A stretch of DNA of 64,000 nt, taken from the NCBI GenBank assembly GCA_031400455.1, contig JANNPX010000024.1:1-64000 (forward strand), read 5' to 3'. This DNA is from JANXYW01 sp031400455 (GTDB taxonomy: Bacteria > Chloroflexota > Dehalococcoidia > DSTF01 > JACRBR01). Shown here one piece after another: positions 7,758 through 16,305 of this stretch. Both the position numbers and the translations under genes were made by a program. The notes under the pieces are model-generated. The model did no database searches. It was given only the letters and a program-made list of their open reading frames with translations, and was not told the DNA's origin. Position 1 is the stretch's first letter; each line of letters opens with the position of its first letter.

Positions 7758-8990
7758 ATGTCCCACACCGAGATCACCATGTACGGCACGCCGTGGTGCA
7801 GCGACTGCAAGCGCACGAAGAAGTTCTTCGGCGAGCAGAGGGTGCACTACGAGTTCGTCGATGTGGACGCTGATGCAGACGGGCTGAAGGCGGTCGAAGA
7901 GGCGAACGGCGGCAAGCACGTCATTCCTGTGCTGAAGTTTGCGGACGGCTCCACCCTGATCGAGCCATCGAATGCCGAGTTGGCGAAGAAGCTGGGGCTT
8001 CAGACCGCTGCGAAGAGCAAATTCTACGACCTCATCGTCGTGGGCAGCGGGCCAGCGGGGCTCACGGCCGCGTTTTACGCTGCCCGCGAAGGCATCGAGA
8101 CGCTGGTGATTGAGCGCGGTGGCGTCGGCGGACAGGTGGGCATCACCGAGCGACTCGACAACTTCCCCGGATTCCCTGAAGGCGTCACGGGCTCCGAGTT
8201 CGCCGACCGGCTGCGCCAGCAGGCCGAGCGCTTCGGTGTCGAGATCCTCTCTGCGCAGGAAGTTACCGGGATCGACGTAGACGGCGACTATCGCATCGTG
8301 CGCACGGAGGACGGTAACGAGTACCGTGCGTGGGCGGTGCTGTTGACGCCAGGTTCCACGTACCGCCGTCTGGAGATTCCAGGCGAGGACGACTTCATCG
8401 GCGCTGGCGTACATTTTTGCGCGACATGCGACGGCGCCTTCTACCGCGACAAGCATGTGCTCGTCGTCGGGGGCGGCAACTCGGCCGGTGAAGAAAGCAT
8501 CTTTCTCACGAAGTTCGCGAAGCAGGTTACGATTGTCACCCGGGACGCCACGCTCTCCGCAAGCAAGGTCGTCGTCGAGAAGGTAGAGGAGCATCCGCGC
8601 ATCGACGTGATCGCAAGCGCGACCCCGGCGGAGTTCCGTGGCGACGGCAAGCTCCAGTCCGTCGTGCTGCGTGACACGCTTACGGGCGCGCTGACTGAAC
8701 TGAAGGTCGATGGCGTCTTCGTCTTCATTGGCCTGACCCCGAACACGGCCATCGTCCAGCAGCGTGTGCAGACGGACGAACGCGGGTTCATCATCACGGA
8801 CGTAGGCATGCAGACCAGCGTTCAGGGTGTGTTCGCCGCCGGGGATTGTCGGGAGGGCAGCACAAAGCAAGCGGCGTCGGCGGCCGGCGAGGGTGCGGCT
8901 GCTGCGCTGGCGATCCGCCGTTATATCCAACCGCTCACCGGCGGTATGCCGGATCACGCCCGAATGATGGAGTCCGCTGCAGTCGCCTGA
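7758..8990 (+). CDS. thioredoxin reductase with N-terminal glutaredoxin domain
   Basis: A 410-residue fusion. Residues 1-80 form a glutaredoxin/mycoredoxin-like domain with a CSDC redox pair (Cys14, Cys17) and the VIPVLKF cis-Pro segment. From about residue 88 a complete thioredoxin reductase follows: FAD loop GSGPAG at 96-101, active-site CATC at 221-224, NADPH loop GGGNSAGEE at 238-246 and the C-terminal FAD motif GVFAAGDCR. The start at 7758 is set by AAGGAG 9 nt upstream. The fusion suggests that the reductase feeds electrons straight to its own glutaredoxin domain. It is preceded by a 173-bp gap with no visible gene. Confidence 0.93.
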   Translation: MSHTEITMYGTPWCSDCKRTKKFFGEQRVHYEFVDVDADADGLKAVEEANGGKHVIPVLKFADGSTLIEPSNAELAKKLGLQTAAKSKFYDLIVVGSGPAGLTAAFYAAREGIETLVIERGGVGGQVGITERLDNFPGFPEGVTGSEFADRLRQQAERFGVEILSAQEVTGIDVDGDYRIVRTEDGNEYRAWAVLLTPGSTYRRLEIPGEDDFIGAGVHFCATCDGAFYRDKHVLVVGGGNSAGEESIFLTKFAKQVTIVTRDATLSASKVVVEKVEEHPRIDVIASATPAEFRGDGKLQSVVLRDTLTGALTELKVDGVFVFIGLTPNTAIVQQRVQTDERGFIITDVGMQTSVQGVFAAGDCREGSTKQAASAAGEGAAAALAIRRYIQPLTGGMPDHARMMESAAVA

Positions 8991-9111
8991 TCGAATCGAG
9001 AACCGGCGGGTTCAGACGGACGTACATTGGGCTGGATCCGACGTGGTCATATGACGTCGCGCTTCCTCGTGGTCGCTCGTGGCCTCAGGCGGCCATCAGA
9101 AGCGCCGGCGG

Positions 9112-9933
9112 TTACTGGTTGAAGCGCGGCTCTCGCTTCTCAATGAAGGCGCGGACTGCCTCTTTGTGTCCTGCGCTATCGTATTGCTTCGTGATAGCCG
9201 CGCCTTCTCGACTCACCACGGCGATCTTGTCGGATTCGACCATGTTGCGGTGCAAGAGGCGCTTGGCGGACCATGTCGCATCCGTCGGATTCGCCGCAAT
9301 TTCGCCGGCGAGTGCCATCGTCTCGGTCATCAGCGAGTCCTGCGGGACGACGCGGTTGACGAGACCGTACCGTAACGCATCCTGCGCCCCGATGATGCGA
9401 CCCGTGAGTGAGAGCTCAAGGGCATTGGCGATGCCGACGATTTGCGGCAGGTAGAGGCTGCTACTTGCCTCCGGAACGATGCCCATGCGCACGAAGCGCA
9501 TCGCGAAGCGGGCGCTATCGGACGCGATGCGCAGATCCATCGTGAGCGTCATTGTCAGGCCAACACCGACCGCCGCGCCGTTGATCGCCGCAATGATCGG
9601 CTTCGACGCCTGGAAGAACCCTTCATCGGTCGGCTCGCGACGCCGTGGTGGCGCGCTCGCCCGCAGCCTGTCTTCATCGGATGTCGCTTTGTCGCGCGCT
9701 TTGATGGCGCCCTCGAACGCACCCATATCCGCGCCAGAGCAAAAGCCGCGGCCCGCGCCGGTGACCACGATACACCCGACGCCAGGATCGGCGTTGCACC
9801 GTTCCATTGCGTCCTCGATCTCGGCCTTCATGCGCCACGTCCACGCGTTCAGTCGCTCCGGGCGGTTCAGCGTGATGATTCCCACGCGGCCCTGCTGCTC
9901 AAAGAGGATCTGCTCGTAAGCTGCGGTGGTCAT
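9112..9933 (-). CDS. enoyl-CoA hydratase/isomerase (crotonase) family protein
   Basis: A 273-residue crotonase-fold enzyme. The first oxyanion-hole block is GRGFCSGADMGAF (62-74) and the second is AAINGAAVGVGLTM (115-128). The catalytic Glu is at 155 in GIVPEASSS, while the other crotonase Glu position is non-acidic. That arrangement is more typical of enoyl-CoA isomerase or PaaG-like members than of a classical hydratase. ATG at 9933 follows GGGAGG; the open frame runs further upstream but overlaps the ferritin-like gene. It starts 17 nt after that gene ends, so the two are probably one transcription unit. Confidence 0.88.
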   Translation of the reverse strand: MTTAAYEQILFEQQGRVGIITLNRPERLNAWTWRMKAEIEDAMERCNADPGVGCIVVTGAGRGFCSGADMGAFEGAIKARDKATSDEDRLRASAPPRRREPTDEGFFQASKPIIAAINGAAVGVGLTMTLTMDLRIASDSARFAMRFVRMGIVPEASSSLYLPQIVGIANALELSLTGRIIGAQDALRYGLVNRVVPQDSLMTETMALAGEIAANPTDATWSAKRLLHRNMVESDKIAVVSREGAAITKQYDSAGHKEAVRAFIEKREPRFNQ

Positions 9934-9950
9934 GTACTTCCCTCCCCTGG

Positions 9951-11363
9951 CTATTCGCCGACGAGCTTCTCGATGTCCTCGCGCGAGAGGATGAACGCGT
10001 CGCCTTCGGCGGCGATGGCGCCGAGCGTCACGAGGCATTCGGTGAACAGCTCGCGTGTCTTCAGTTCGAGGTCCTGCAGCTTCATGTCGGACATGACGCC
10101 CAGGATGTGCTGGCCCTTCTTCACGTGCGTCCGCTCGTCGGCGCGGATGAAGTCGGCGATGTGCGCAACCATCGAGTCGTTCCGCTTTTCCGCTTCCTCG
10201 ATGAAGCGGCTGATCGTCTTGAGGATCGCGACCTCGCCGAAGAGGTTGATCTGCGCCATCGCGTACTCGGGCTCCATCGGACCGCGGCAGACGGACGGGC
10301 TGAGGCGGTTCGGCAGCTCCCACGGGTCATAGCCGGACGCGGCGAGCGCGCGGTGACCGATCTCCGTGTGCCGCGCCTCGTCCCAGGTGATGCGCGCGAG
10401 CTGGTACTCGGTATCGAACTCCACGAAGCGCACGTCCCAGATGAACGTCCCGAAGGCCTCGATCGCGTCGACTTCATCGCGCTGCGTGCGCATGAAGTAG
10501 AGGCGGATCGCTTCGTACGTGTTCTGCGTGAAGCGCGGTGCACCGTCCGCCTTGTCGTAGTCGCCAGTGTTGGTGAAGGCAAGCAGGCGCGAGTCGCGCA
10601 TCGGGTACGTGCCGCGCTCGTACGGCTTGACGTCTACGCGCATCTCGACTGGCTCGTCGCACGGGGGATCGGCGCCCGTGATGCCGCCGATGCTGCCCAG
10701 CACCTGCTTCATGTGCCAGCGCCACGCCGCCAGCCGCGCCTCCTCGATGCCGCCCTCCAGGTATGCGGCGACGGCGCCTTCCGCCCACGCGAGCATCGGC
10801 TCGTAGTCCGTCAGCACGCGCCGCATCAGGCGAATCGTCGGCGCATCCGTCACCTGGTCGGTGTCGTCGATGTGGTGGCGGTAGGCCGTCGCCAATGCTG
10901 CTCCGACGACCTGGTGTACGCCGACCAGCAGCTCGGCCGTGTCCGCCGCCGATAGCATCTCGTCGATCATGCGGTCGATCGCCGCGTCGCGGAATCCATC
11001 GATCTCGTGGATGCGCGGCGTCTCCTGCTCGGTCAGGCGCTCGCGGAAGCCACGCGCCGCGTCGGCGTGGTAGAAGATGTGCCGGCCGGTCTCGATCTTC
11101 ACTTCGAAATCGGGGATCGCGAGCGTCCACGAGCCGAGGGCCTGGGCCAGCCGGCGTTCGAGGTAGAAGTAGCGCAGCAGGCGCCGCTTGTTCTCCGCGA
11201 CCGTGAACTTCCCACCCAGTTCGCGCGCGTCGCGCGGGAAGCGGTACGGATACGCCTTGCGGCGCTCGATCGACGCGGTGCGCTCGTCCGCGCGCGAGTT
11301 CGCCGGGAAGATTTGCGGCTTCTTCTCGTGTTCAGGCTGTGGTGATGCGCCGTTGGTGGACAT
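9951..11363 (-). CDS. ferritin-like di-iron protein of unknown function
   Basis: A 470-residue protein, mostly helical, with two EXXH motifs spaced as in ferritin/RNR-R2-like di-iron carboxylate proteins: EARH at 329-332 and ERTH at 410-413. Upstream acidic residues in DEVDAIEAF and QINLFGEVAI could supply the other ligands. It resembles DUF455-type or oxygenase-like members of the superfamily; the reaction is unknown. It is immediately upstream of the crotonase gene (17 nt gap), which suggests a shared acyl-CoA oxidation or hydroxylation step. The N-terminal 40 residues are polar and probably disordered. Confidence 0.7.
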   Translation of the reverse strand: MSTNGASPQPEHEKKPQIFPANSRADERTASIERRKAYPYRFPRDARELGGKFTVAENKRRLLRYFYLERRLAQALGSWTLAIPDFEVKIETGRHIFYHADAARGFRERLTEQETPRIHEIDGFRDAAIDRMIDEMLSAADTAELLVGVHQVVGAALATAYRHHIDDTDQVTDAPTIRLMRRVLTDYEPMLAWAEGAVAAYLEGGIEEARLAAWRWHMKQVLGSIGGITGADPPCDEPVEMRVDVKPYERGTYPMRDSRLLAFTNTGDYDKADGAPRFTQNTYEAIRLYFMRTQRDEVDAIEAFGTFIWDVRFVEFDTEYQLARITWDEARHTEIGHRALAASGYDPWELPNRLSPSVCRGPMEPEYAMAQINLFGEVAILKTISRFIEEAEKRNDSMVAHIADFIRADERTHVKKGQHILGVMSDMKLQDLELKTRELFTECLVTLGAIAAEGDAFILSREDIEKLVGE

Positions 11364-11460
11364 GGTCGCCTCCCCGTGCTGTTCGTCATTCTACGACGGC
11401 CCGGTGGGTGTGGCGATAGTGCGACAAGCACGATTGACGCCCGGGGTAGAAGGCTGCGAG

Positions 11461-11892
11461 CTACTTATTCTGCTGCGGTAGCGGCATCGTGGAAGTGAAG
11501 GCATAGGGCTTGACGCGCAGCACTACCCGTCCCTCATCCTTCGCGCGCTGCTCGACGGCGGGGCGGGCGGCTTCCGGGACGGGGTTCCCGGTCATCTTCT
11601 CGCCGATCTTCATCATCAGGTCGGCCGCGCCGGATTCCTCGATCGAGCCTTTGCCGTACACCAGCAGGTACGGGAATGGGAACTCCTCGGCGAGCACGCA
11701 GAGCGACACGTCCTCGTTCTTGCGGACGGCGCGTGCCTTGAAGCGGGAGGCGGTCGTCGACATGAGGATGTCTTCTCCGTCCATCGCGTAGTAGACCGGC
11801 GACATGTGCGGCGGCCCCGCCTTACGCGGCAACCCGACGACCACGAGCCGGTGACTCTCAAGGAATGCTTGCTGTTCCTCAGTTGCGGGCAT
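11461..11892 (-). CDS. PPOX-class flavin/F420-binding protein
   Basis: A 143-residue split-barrel protein of the pyridoxamine-phosphate-oxidase superfamily. Typical blocks are RLVVVGLPRKAGPPHMSPVYYAMDG-type strand pairs, STTASRFKARAVRKNEDVSLCV and the C-terminal VVLRVKPYAFTS. The RFK..AVRKN segment recalls cofactor-phosphate binding in F420-dependent reductases, but cofactor choice (FMN, F420 or heme) cannot be settled from sequence. It lies about 97 bp upstream of the ferritin-like gene on the same strand and may be co-transcribed with it. Confidence 0.8.
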   Translation of the reverse strand: MPATEEQQAFLESHRLVVVGLPRKAGPPHMSPVYYAMDGEDILMSTTASRFKARAVRKNEDVSLCVLAEEFPFPYLLVYGKGSIEESGAADLMMKIGEKMTGNPVPEAARPAVEQRAKDEGRVVLRVKPYAFTSTMPLPQQNK

Positions 11893-11978
11893 GGCTCACC
11901 TCCACGCCGGAACTCTACTTGATATCGTTACGGCCGAGGCCCCGTCGACCAAGGCGCGGCGCTCCGGGGGGATGACAC

Positions 11979-12908
11979 ATGGCACTGCACCGCATGAACT
12001 CCGTGACGATTGGCGTGCCCGATGTCGCTGCGACATCGGCGTACTACGCCGAGTTCGGACTGACGGAGACGAAGCCCGGCACGTTCGCGACGCCCGACGG
12101 CGGCGAGCAGTTGCACATCGTCCACACGCCGATCCGCCGCCTCGTCGAAGTATCGATCGGCGCAGAGGATGCGGATGATATCGATCGCGTCACATCGCAA
12201 CTCTCCGCCATCGGAGTGACGTCCCAGCGCGCTGGCGCGAGCGTCAGCGCCGTTGACGGAGGCACCGGCGTCAATGTGCGCGTCGAGATCGCGCCGAAGA
12301 TCGTGCAGAGCGAGGAGCCGGCGACCGCGTACAACGGGCCCGGCCGCACCGACCGCGAAGGCCGTTCGCCGCGCCTGCGTCCCGATGACGCGCTGGTCGG
12401 CGCCCGGCCGCGCAAACTCGGGCACGTCGTTGCGGGCTCGACGGACATCGAAGCCAGCAACAAGTTCTTTACGGAAGGCATCGGCTTCAAGCTCAGCGAC
12501 ACGGTGAAGGGCATCGCGAACTTCATGCGCTGCTCGAACGACCATCACAACCTGCTCGTGCAGAAGTCGCCCGTGCAGTTTCTGCACCACACGTCATGGC
12601 AGGTGCGCGATGTCGACGAGATCGGCCTCGGCGCGCAGGCGCTGCTGACGAAGGATCCGTCGCGCCACGTATGGGGCTTCGGACGCCACCACGTCGGCTC
12701 CAACTTCTTCTGGTACTTCCGCGATCCCGCCGGGAACTTCTCGGAGTACTACAGCGACCTCGACGTCATCGTCGACGACCAGTTGTGGAAGCCGCAGGTG
12801 TGGGAGGGGATGCGGTCCCTGTACTCGTGGGGGCCGCCTCCGCCAGCATCGTTCATCCGGCCGGACGACCTGGCGGAGCTGATGGCGGGGAGCCACCCGG
12901 CGAAGTAG
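11979..12908 (+). CDS. two-domain VOC protein, extradiol dioxygenase-like
   Basis: A 309-residue protein with two VOC modules, residues about 5-105 and 145-265. The second keeps a likely 2-His-1-Glu iron site: His149 (KLGHVV), His203/204 (LHHTSWQV) and Glu256 (NFSEYYSD), with His237/238 and Tyr258 nearby as in type I extradiol dioxygenases. An aromatic ring-cleavage role is therefore plausible. It is followed 76 bp later by an FAH-family hydrolase, a pairing common in aromatic catabolism. The same hydrolase is also explained by the fucose pathway, so operon membership is open. A small hairpin (12914-12931) sits between them. Confidence 0.8.
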   Translation: MALHRMNSVTIGVPDVAATSAYYAEFGLTETKPGTFATPDGGEQLHIVHTPIRRLVEVSIGAEDADDIDRVTSQLSAIGVTSQRAGASVSAVDGGTGVNVRVEIAPKIVQSEEPATAYNGPGRTDREGRSPRLRPDDALVGARPRKLGHVVAGSTDIEASNKFFTEGIGFKLSDTVKGIANFMRCSNDHHNLLVQKSPVQFLHHTSWQVRDVDEIGLGAQALLTKDPSRHVWGFGRHHVGSNFFWYFRDPAGNFSEYYSDLDVIVDDQLWKPQVWEGMRSLYSWGPPPPASFIRPDDLAELMAGSHPAK

Positions 12909-12913
12909 ATTTC

Positions 12914-12931
12914 GGTGCCTGCAAGGGCACC
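12914..12931 (+). terminator. small hairpin after the VOC gene
   Basis: GGTGCC and GGCACC pair perfectly around a 6-nt loop five bases after the stop of the VOC gene. No T-run follows, so termination is possible but weak. If active, it would separate the VOC gene from the FAH-led fucose unit. Confidence 0.35.
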
Positions 12932-12983
12932 TGACCGCCATTGGGCGACCCTCTCCAGGCAGAGGATTAGAAAAGGAACTGCG

Positions 12984-13886
12984 ATGAAACTCGTCACGTA
13001 CACCAATGCCGGGAACACGCGACTTGGCGCGATGCTCGATGACAAGACGATCGTCGACTTGAATCGCGCGAGCGGAGGCAAGGTGCCTGCCGACATGATG
13101 AACTTCCTTGCGGCGGGCGCGGATGCGATGGCCGCCGCGAAAACGGCTGTCGATGCGGCACGCGCGGCCGGGGCGGCGGGTGCGTCGGCGACGGGCGTCA
13201 TTTTCTCGCTCGATGTGCCCGGTACGCGGCTCGAAGCGCCGGTGCCGCGTCCGGGTAAGGCGCTGGGCATTGGCCTGAACTACCGCGATCACGCCGAAGA
13301 GACGAGCGCCGCGATCCCCGAGCGCCCTATCGTCTTCGCGAAGGTGTCGACGTGCATCACAGGTCCGGGTGCACCGGTACACCTGCCCAAAGTGAGTAAA
13401 TCGCTCGACTGGGAGGGTGAACTGTGCTTCGTCATCGGCAAGGGCGGCCGCCACATCTCGAGCGCCGACGCGATGTCACACGTCGCGGGCTTCTGCAACG
13501 GCAACGATCTCTCGGTGCGTGACTGGCAGTTCCACGCCCCGACGTGGATGATGGGCAAGGGCTTCGATACACACGGCCCGATCGGCCCCTGGCTGGTGAC
13601 GCCGGACGAGATCGGCGGCGTTAGCAACCTTGATGTGAAGACGTGGGTCAATGATGAGCTCGTGCAGAGCTCGAACACGAAGAACCTGATCTTCGGCATC
13701 GGGGCGATCATCGAGTACTTGTCCGCGGCGTTCACGCTCGAACCGGGCGATGTCGTGTTCACCGGCACGCCTGCAGGCGTGGGAGTGGCACGCAAGCCGC
13801 CGCGCTTTCTCAAAGCTGGCGACAAGGTGCGCATCGAGATCGGGCCCCTTGGTGTGCTCGAGAACGATGTGATCGACGAGCCCTAG
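12984..13886 (+). CDS. FAH-family hydrolase, probable 2,4-diketo-3-deoxy-L-fuconate hydrolase
   Basis: A 300-residue fumarylacetoacetate-hydrolase fold enzyme that should cleave a C-C bond in a 2,4-diketo acid. Metal ligands are Glu144, Glu146 (DWEGEL) and Asp175 (NGNDLSVRD), with the GLNYRDHAEE loop (97-106) upstream and the FTGTPAGVG segment near the end. ATG at 12984 follows AAGGA. Position at the head of the fucose genes, 37 bp before the fucosidase, points to the last step of the non-phosphorylating L-fucose route, giving pyruvate and L-lactate, as described for Xanthomonas. An aromatic-degradation role with the VOC gene upstream is the alternative. Confidence 0.85.
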   Translation: MKLVTYTNAGNTRLGAMLDDKTIVDLNRASGGKVPADMMNFLAAGADAMAAAKTAVDAARAAGAAGASATGVIFSLDVPGTRLEAPVPRPGKALGIGLNYRDHAEETSAAIPERPIVFAKVSTCITGPGAPVHLPKVSKSLDWEGELCFVIGKGGRHISSADAMSHVAGFCNGNDLSVRDWQFHAPTWMMGKGFDTHGPIGPWLVTPDEIGGVSNLDVKTWVNDELVQSSNTKNLIFGIGAIIEYLSAAFTLEPGDVVFTGTPAGVGVARKPPRFLKAGDKVRIEIGPLGVLENDVIDEP

Positions 13887-13923
13887 CACTGGCGCGTGAC
13901 GGCTCAGCCGCTACGATCACGCC

Positions 13924-15177
13924 ATGACGCCCTGGTTCGACACGGCCCGCTTCGGCATATTCGTCCACTGGAGCCACTGCAGCCAGCAGGGCATCGAACT
14001 GTCGTGGCCGCTGGTCGGCGGCGTCTTCAGCGCTCCGAGCGCGAAGGACATGCCGGTCGCCAAGTATCACGCGACGGCCGCTACGTTCGACCCGCAGCGT
14101 TACGATCCGGGCGAGTGGGCACGCATGGCCAAGCGCGCCGGCATGACGTACGCCGTCTTCACGACGAAGCACCACGACGGCTACGCGATGTACGACACGG
14201 CCACGTCTGACTACGGGATCATGCATTCGCCGTACGGACGGGACGTATTTCGCGGATTCGCCGACGCGATGCGAGCCGAGGGCATCCGTGTCGGCGTGTA
14301 CTTCTCGCTGATCGACTGGCACCATCCGGACTATCCAGCGTTCACCGACGCCGACAAGCCTTACACCTTCGGTAGATGGCGCCAGCCGGAACCGGAGGCG
14401 TGGGCGCGCTTCATCGACGTGGTGTTCGCGCAGATCCGCGAGCTGCTGACGAACTACGGCAAGATCGACCTCATTTGGTTCGATGGCGGCTGGGAGCGCT
14501 CGATCGCGCAGTGGCGATCGAAGGAACTCGAAGCGATGATGCGTGAGCTGCAGCCCGGGATCGTCATCAACGACCGGTTGCCCGGCGTCGCCGACTATGT
14601 GACGCCCGAGCAATTCGTCCCGGCGCAGCCGCCAGCAGGCCCATGGGAGACGTGCCTGACCATCAATGAGACGTGGGGCTACTGTCCGACCGACCTCAAG
14701 TTCAAGTCGGCGCGCCGGATCATCCACACGCTGTGCGAGGTCGCCGGCAAGGGCGGAAACCTGCTGCTTAACGTCGGCCCGATGGCGGATGGCGGCCTGC
14801 AGCCGGAGTTCACGGAGCGCTTCGCCGTCATCGAGCAGTGGATGGCGCGCAACGGCGAGAGCATCGTCGGCACCACGCCGGGCCTGGAGCCGTGGCAGCA
14901 CTACGGGCCGTCGACGCAGCGAGACGGCCGGGTGTACCTGCACCTGCTGTCGCGCCCGTACGACACGATCTCCGTACGCGGCGTCCGCACCAAGCGCGTG
15001 AAGGCCGTGACCGCGCTTTCGAATGGCGCGCCGCTGGCATTCACGGCGCGTACGTCGCTGATCGACCAGTTCGTGAACAGGGATCCGCTCGGCGAGTTGA
15101 CCATCGCGGTGCCCGAGGCGAGCATCGACGACAACGCGACCGTGATCGCCATCGACTTCGCCGACACGCCGATCTGA
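13924..15177 (+). CDS. alpha-L-fucosidase, glycoside hydrolase family 29
   Basis: A 417-residue GH29 enzyme that releases L-fucose from glycans. The family blocks RFGIFVHWS (9-17), KYHATAATFDP, YAVFTTKHHDGYAMYDT and GVYFSLIDWHHPDY are all present. The catalytic nucleophile is Asp187 in LIWFDGGWE. No signal peptide is visible, so the enzyme probably works in the cytoplasm on imported oligosaccharides. It starts 37 bp after the FAH hydrolase and is followed 14 bp later by an SDR gene in the same direction. The C-terminal 90 residues form the usual beta-sandwich. Linkage preference cannot be predicted. Confidence 0.93.
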   Translation: MTPWFDTARFGIFVHWSHCSQQGIELSWPLVGGVFSAPSAKDMPVAKYHATAATFDPQRYDPGEWARMAKRAGMTYAVFTTKHHDGYAMYDTATSDYGIMHSPYGRDVFRGFADAMRAEGIRVGVYFSLIDWHHPDYPAFTDADKPYTFGRWRQPEPEAWARFIDVVFAQIRELLTNYGKIDLIWFDGGWERSIAQWRSKELEAMMRELQPGIVINDRLPGVADYVTPEQFVPAQPPAGPWETCLTINETWGYCPTDLKFKSARRIIHTLCEVAGKGGNLLLNVGPMADGGLQPEFTERFAVIEQWMARNGESIVGTTPGLEPWQHYGPSTQRDGRVYLHLLSRPYDTISVRGVRTKRVKAVTALSNGAPLAFTARTSLIDQFVNRDPLGELTIAVPEASIDDNATVIAIDFADTPI

Positions 15178-15191
15178 CCGCGGAGGCTCAA

Positions 15192-15962
15192 TTGTTTCGT
15201 CTCGACAACAAGGTTGCCGTTGTCACCGGCGCCGGCTCCGGCATCGGCCAGGCGATTGCAACGACGTTTGCGCAACAGGGCGCCCGTGTGTTCGTGCTCG
15301 AACTCAACGAAGCCGCCGGTGCCGAGACCACCGCCCGTATCCGGGCGGATGGCGGCACTGCGGACGTCATCGCCTGCGACGTCTCTAGCCAGGTCTCCGT
15401 CTACGAGGCGTTTGACCGCGTCTACACGGATGCCGGCCGCATCGATATTCTCGTGAACAACGCCGGCATCGCTCATATCGGCACCGTCGAGACGACATCG
15501 GAGGCCGACCTCGACCGCATCTACAACGTCAACGTGAAGGGCGTGTTCCTCTGCTCGCAGGCTGCCATTCCGAAGATGGTGCATCACGGCGGCGGCGTCA
15601 TTCTCAATCTCGCCTCGATCGCGTCGCTGATCGGCCTCGTCGACCGGTTCGCGTACTCGATGAGCAAGGGCGCCGTGCTCACGATGACGCGCTCGATCGC
15701 TGTCGACTACATCAAGCAGGGGATCCGCTGCAATTGCGTCTGCCCGGCGCGGGTGCATACGCCGTTCGTCGATGGCTATCTCAGCAACACGTATCCCGGC
15801 CGCGAAGATGAGATGTTCAAGGTGCTGTCGGAATACCAGCCGATCGGCCGCATGGCCGAGCCGGAGGAGGTCGCGGCGCTCGCGCTCTACCTGTGTTCGG
15901 ACGAGGCATCGTTCATCACCGGGCAGGCGTATCCCATCGACGGTGGAGTGCTGGTGTTCTGA
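15192..15962 (+). CDS. SDR dehydrogenase of the fucose locus
   Basis: A 256-residue classical short-chain dehydrogenase: TGAGSGIG cofactor loop (12-19), NNAG (89-92), Ser142, and Y155-x-x-x-K159 (YSMSK). A TTG start at 15192 is chosen because GCGGAGG lies just upstream and the cofactor loop then sits at the normal place. Within the pathway it fits 2-keto-3-deoxy-L-fuconate dehydrogenase, although SDRs can also act as L-fucose dehydrogenases. It is 14 bp from the fucosidase stop and 10 bp from the mutarotase start, so one transcript is likely. Confidence 0.88.
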   Translation: MFRLDNKVAVVTGAGSGIGQAIATTFAQQGARVFVLELNEAAGAETTARIRADGGTADVIACDVSSQVSVYEAFDRVYTDAGRIDILVNNAGIAHIGTVETTSEADLDRIYNVNVKGVFLCSQAAIPKMVHHGGGVILNLASIASLIGLVDRFAYSMSKGAVLTMTRSIAVDYIKQGIRCNCVCPARVHTPFVDGYLSNTYPGREDEMFKVLSEYQPIGRMAEPEEVAALALYLCSDEASFITGQAYPIDGGVLVF

Positions 15963-15972
15963 CGGGGTTCGC

Positions 15973-16305
15973 ATGAAGACGTACGCCCAAACTCTCGACC
16001 TCCGCGACGAACCGGGGGTCATCGCGACGTACGAGGAGCATCACCGCGCGATCTGGCCGGAAGTAGCCAGCGGCCTTCGCGCCATCGGTATTGAGCGAAT
16101 GCGGATCTGGCGGCTTGGCCGGCGGCTCTTCATGTTGATGGAGACGGTCAATGGCTTCGATCCCGATCGCGACTTCGCGCGATACATCGAGAGCGATCCG
16201 CGCATCCGCGAGTGGCAGGATCTGATGGCATCCATGCAGCAGCCCGCTCCGGGTGCCGCGCCGGGCGAGTTGTGGGTGAACATGACGCGGGTCTTCGAGC
16301 TGTGA
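15973..16305 (+). CDS. L-rhamnose/L-fucose mutarotase family protein
   Basis: A 110-residue RhaM/COG3254-type mutarotase that interconverts sugar anomers. Family blocks are the EEHHRAIWPEV segment (21-31), with the likely catalytic His pair, and the MRIWRLGRRLFMLME strand. In this setting L-fucose is the likely substrate, as for the COG3254 member in the Xanthomonas fucose cluster. Its TGA overlaps the GTG start of the next gene (GTGA), so translation of the two is probably coupled. Confidence 0.9.
   Translation: MKTYAQTLDLRDEPGVIATYEEHHRAIWPEVASGLRAIGIERMRIWRLGRRLFMLMETVNGFDPDRDFARYIESDPRIREWQDLMASMQQPAPGAAPGELWVNMTRVFEL

Noticed and set aside
6346..8957. Long minus-strand frames opposite the propeller and thioredoxin reductase genes
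   Set aside because: Both are antisense to clearly coding genes, lack ribosome sites and resemble no protein family.
11979..13886. Treating the VOC dioxygenase-like gene and FAH hydrolase as a homoprotocatechuate operon
   Set aside because: No other aromatic-pathway genes flank them, while the FAH gene leads directly into a complete fucose pathway; kept only as an alternative.
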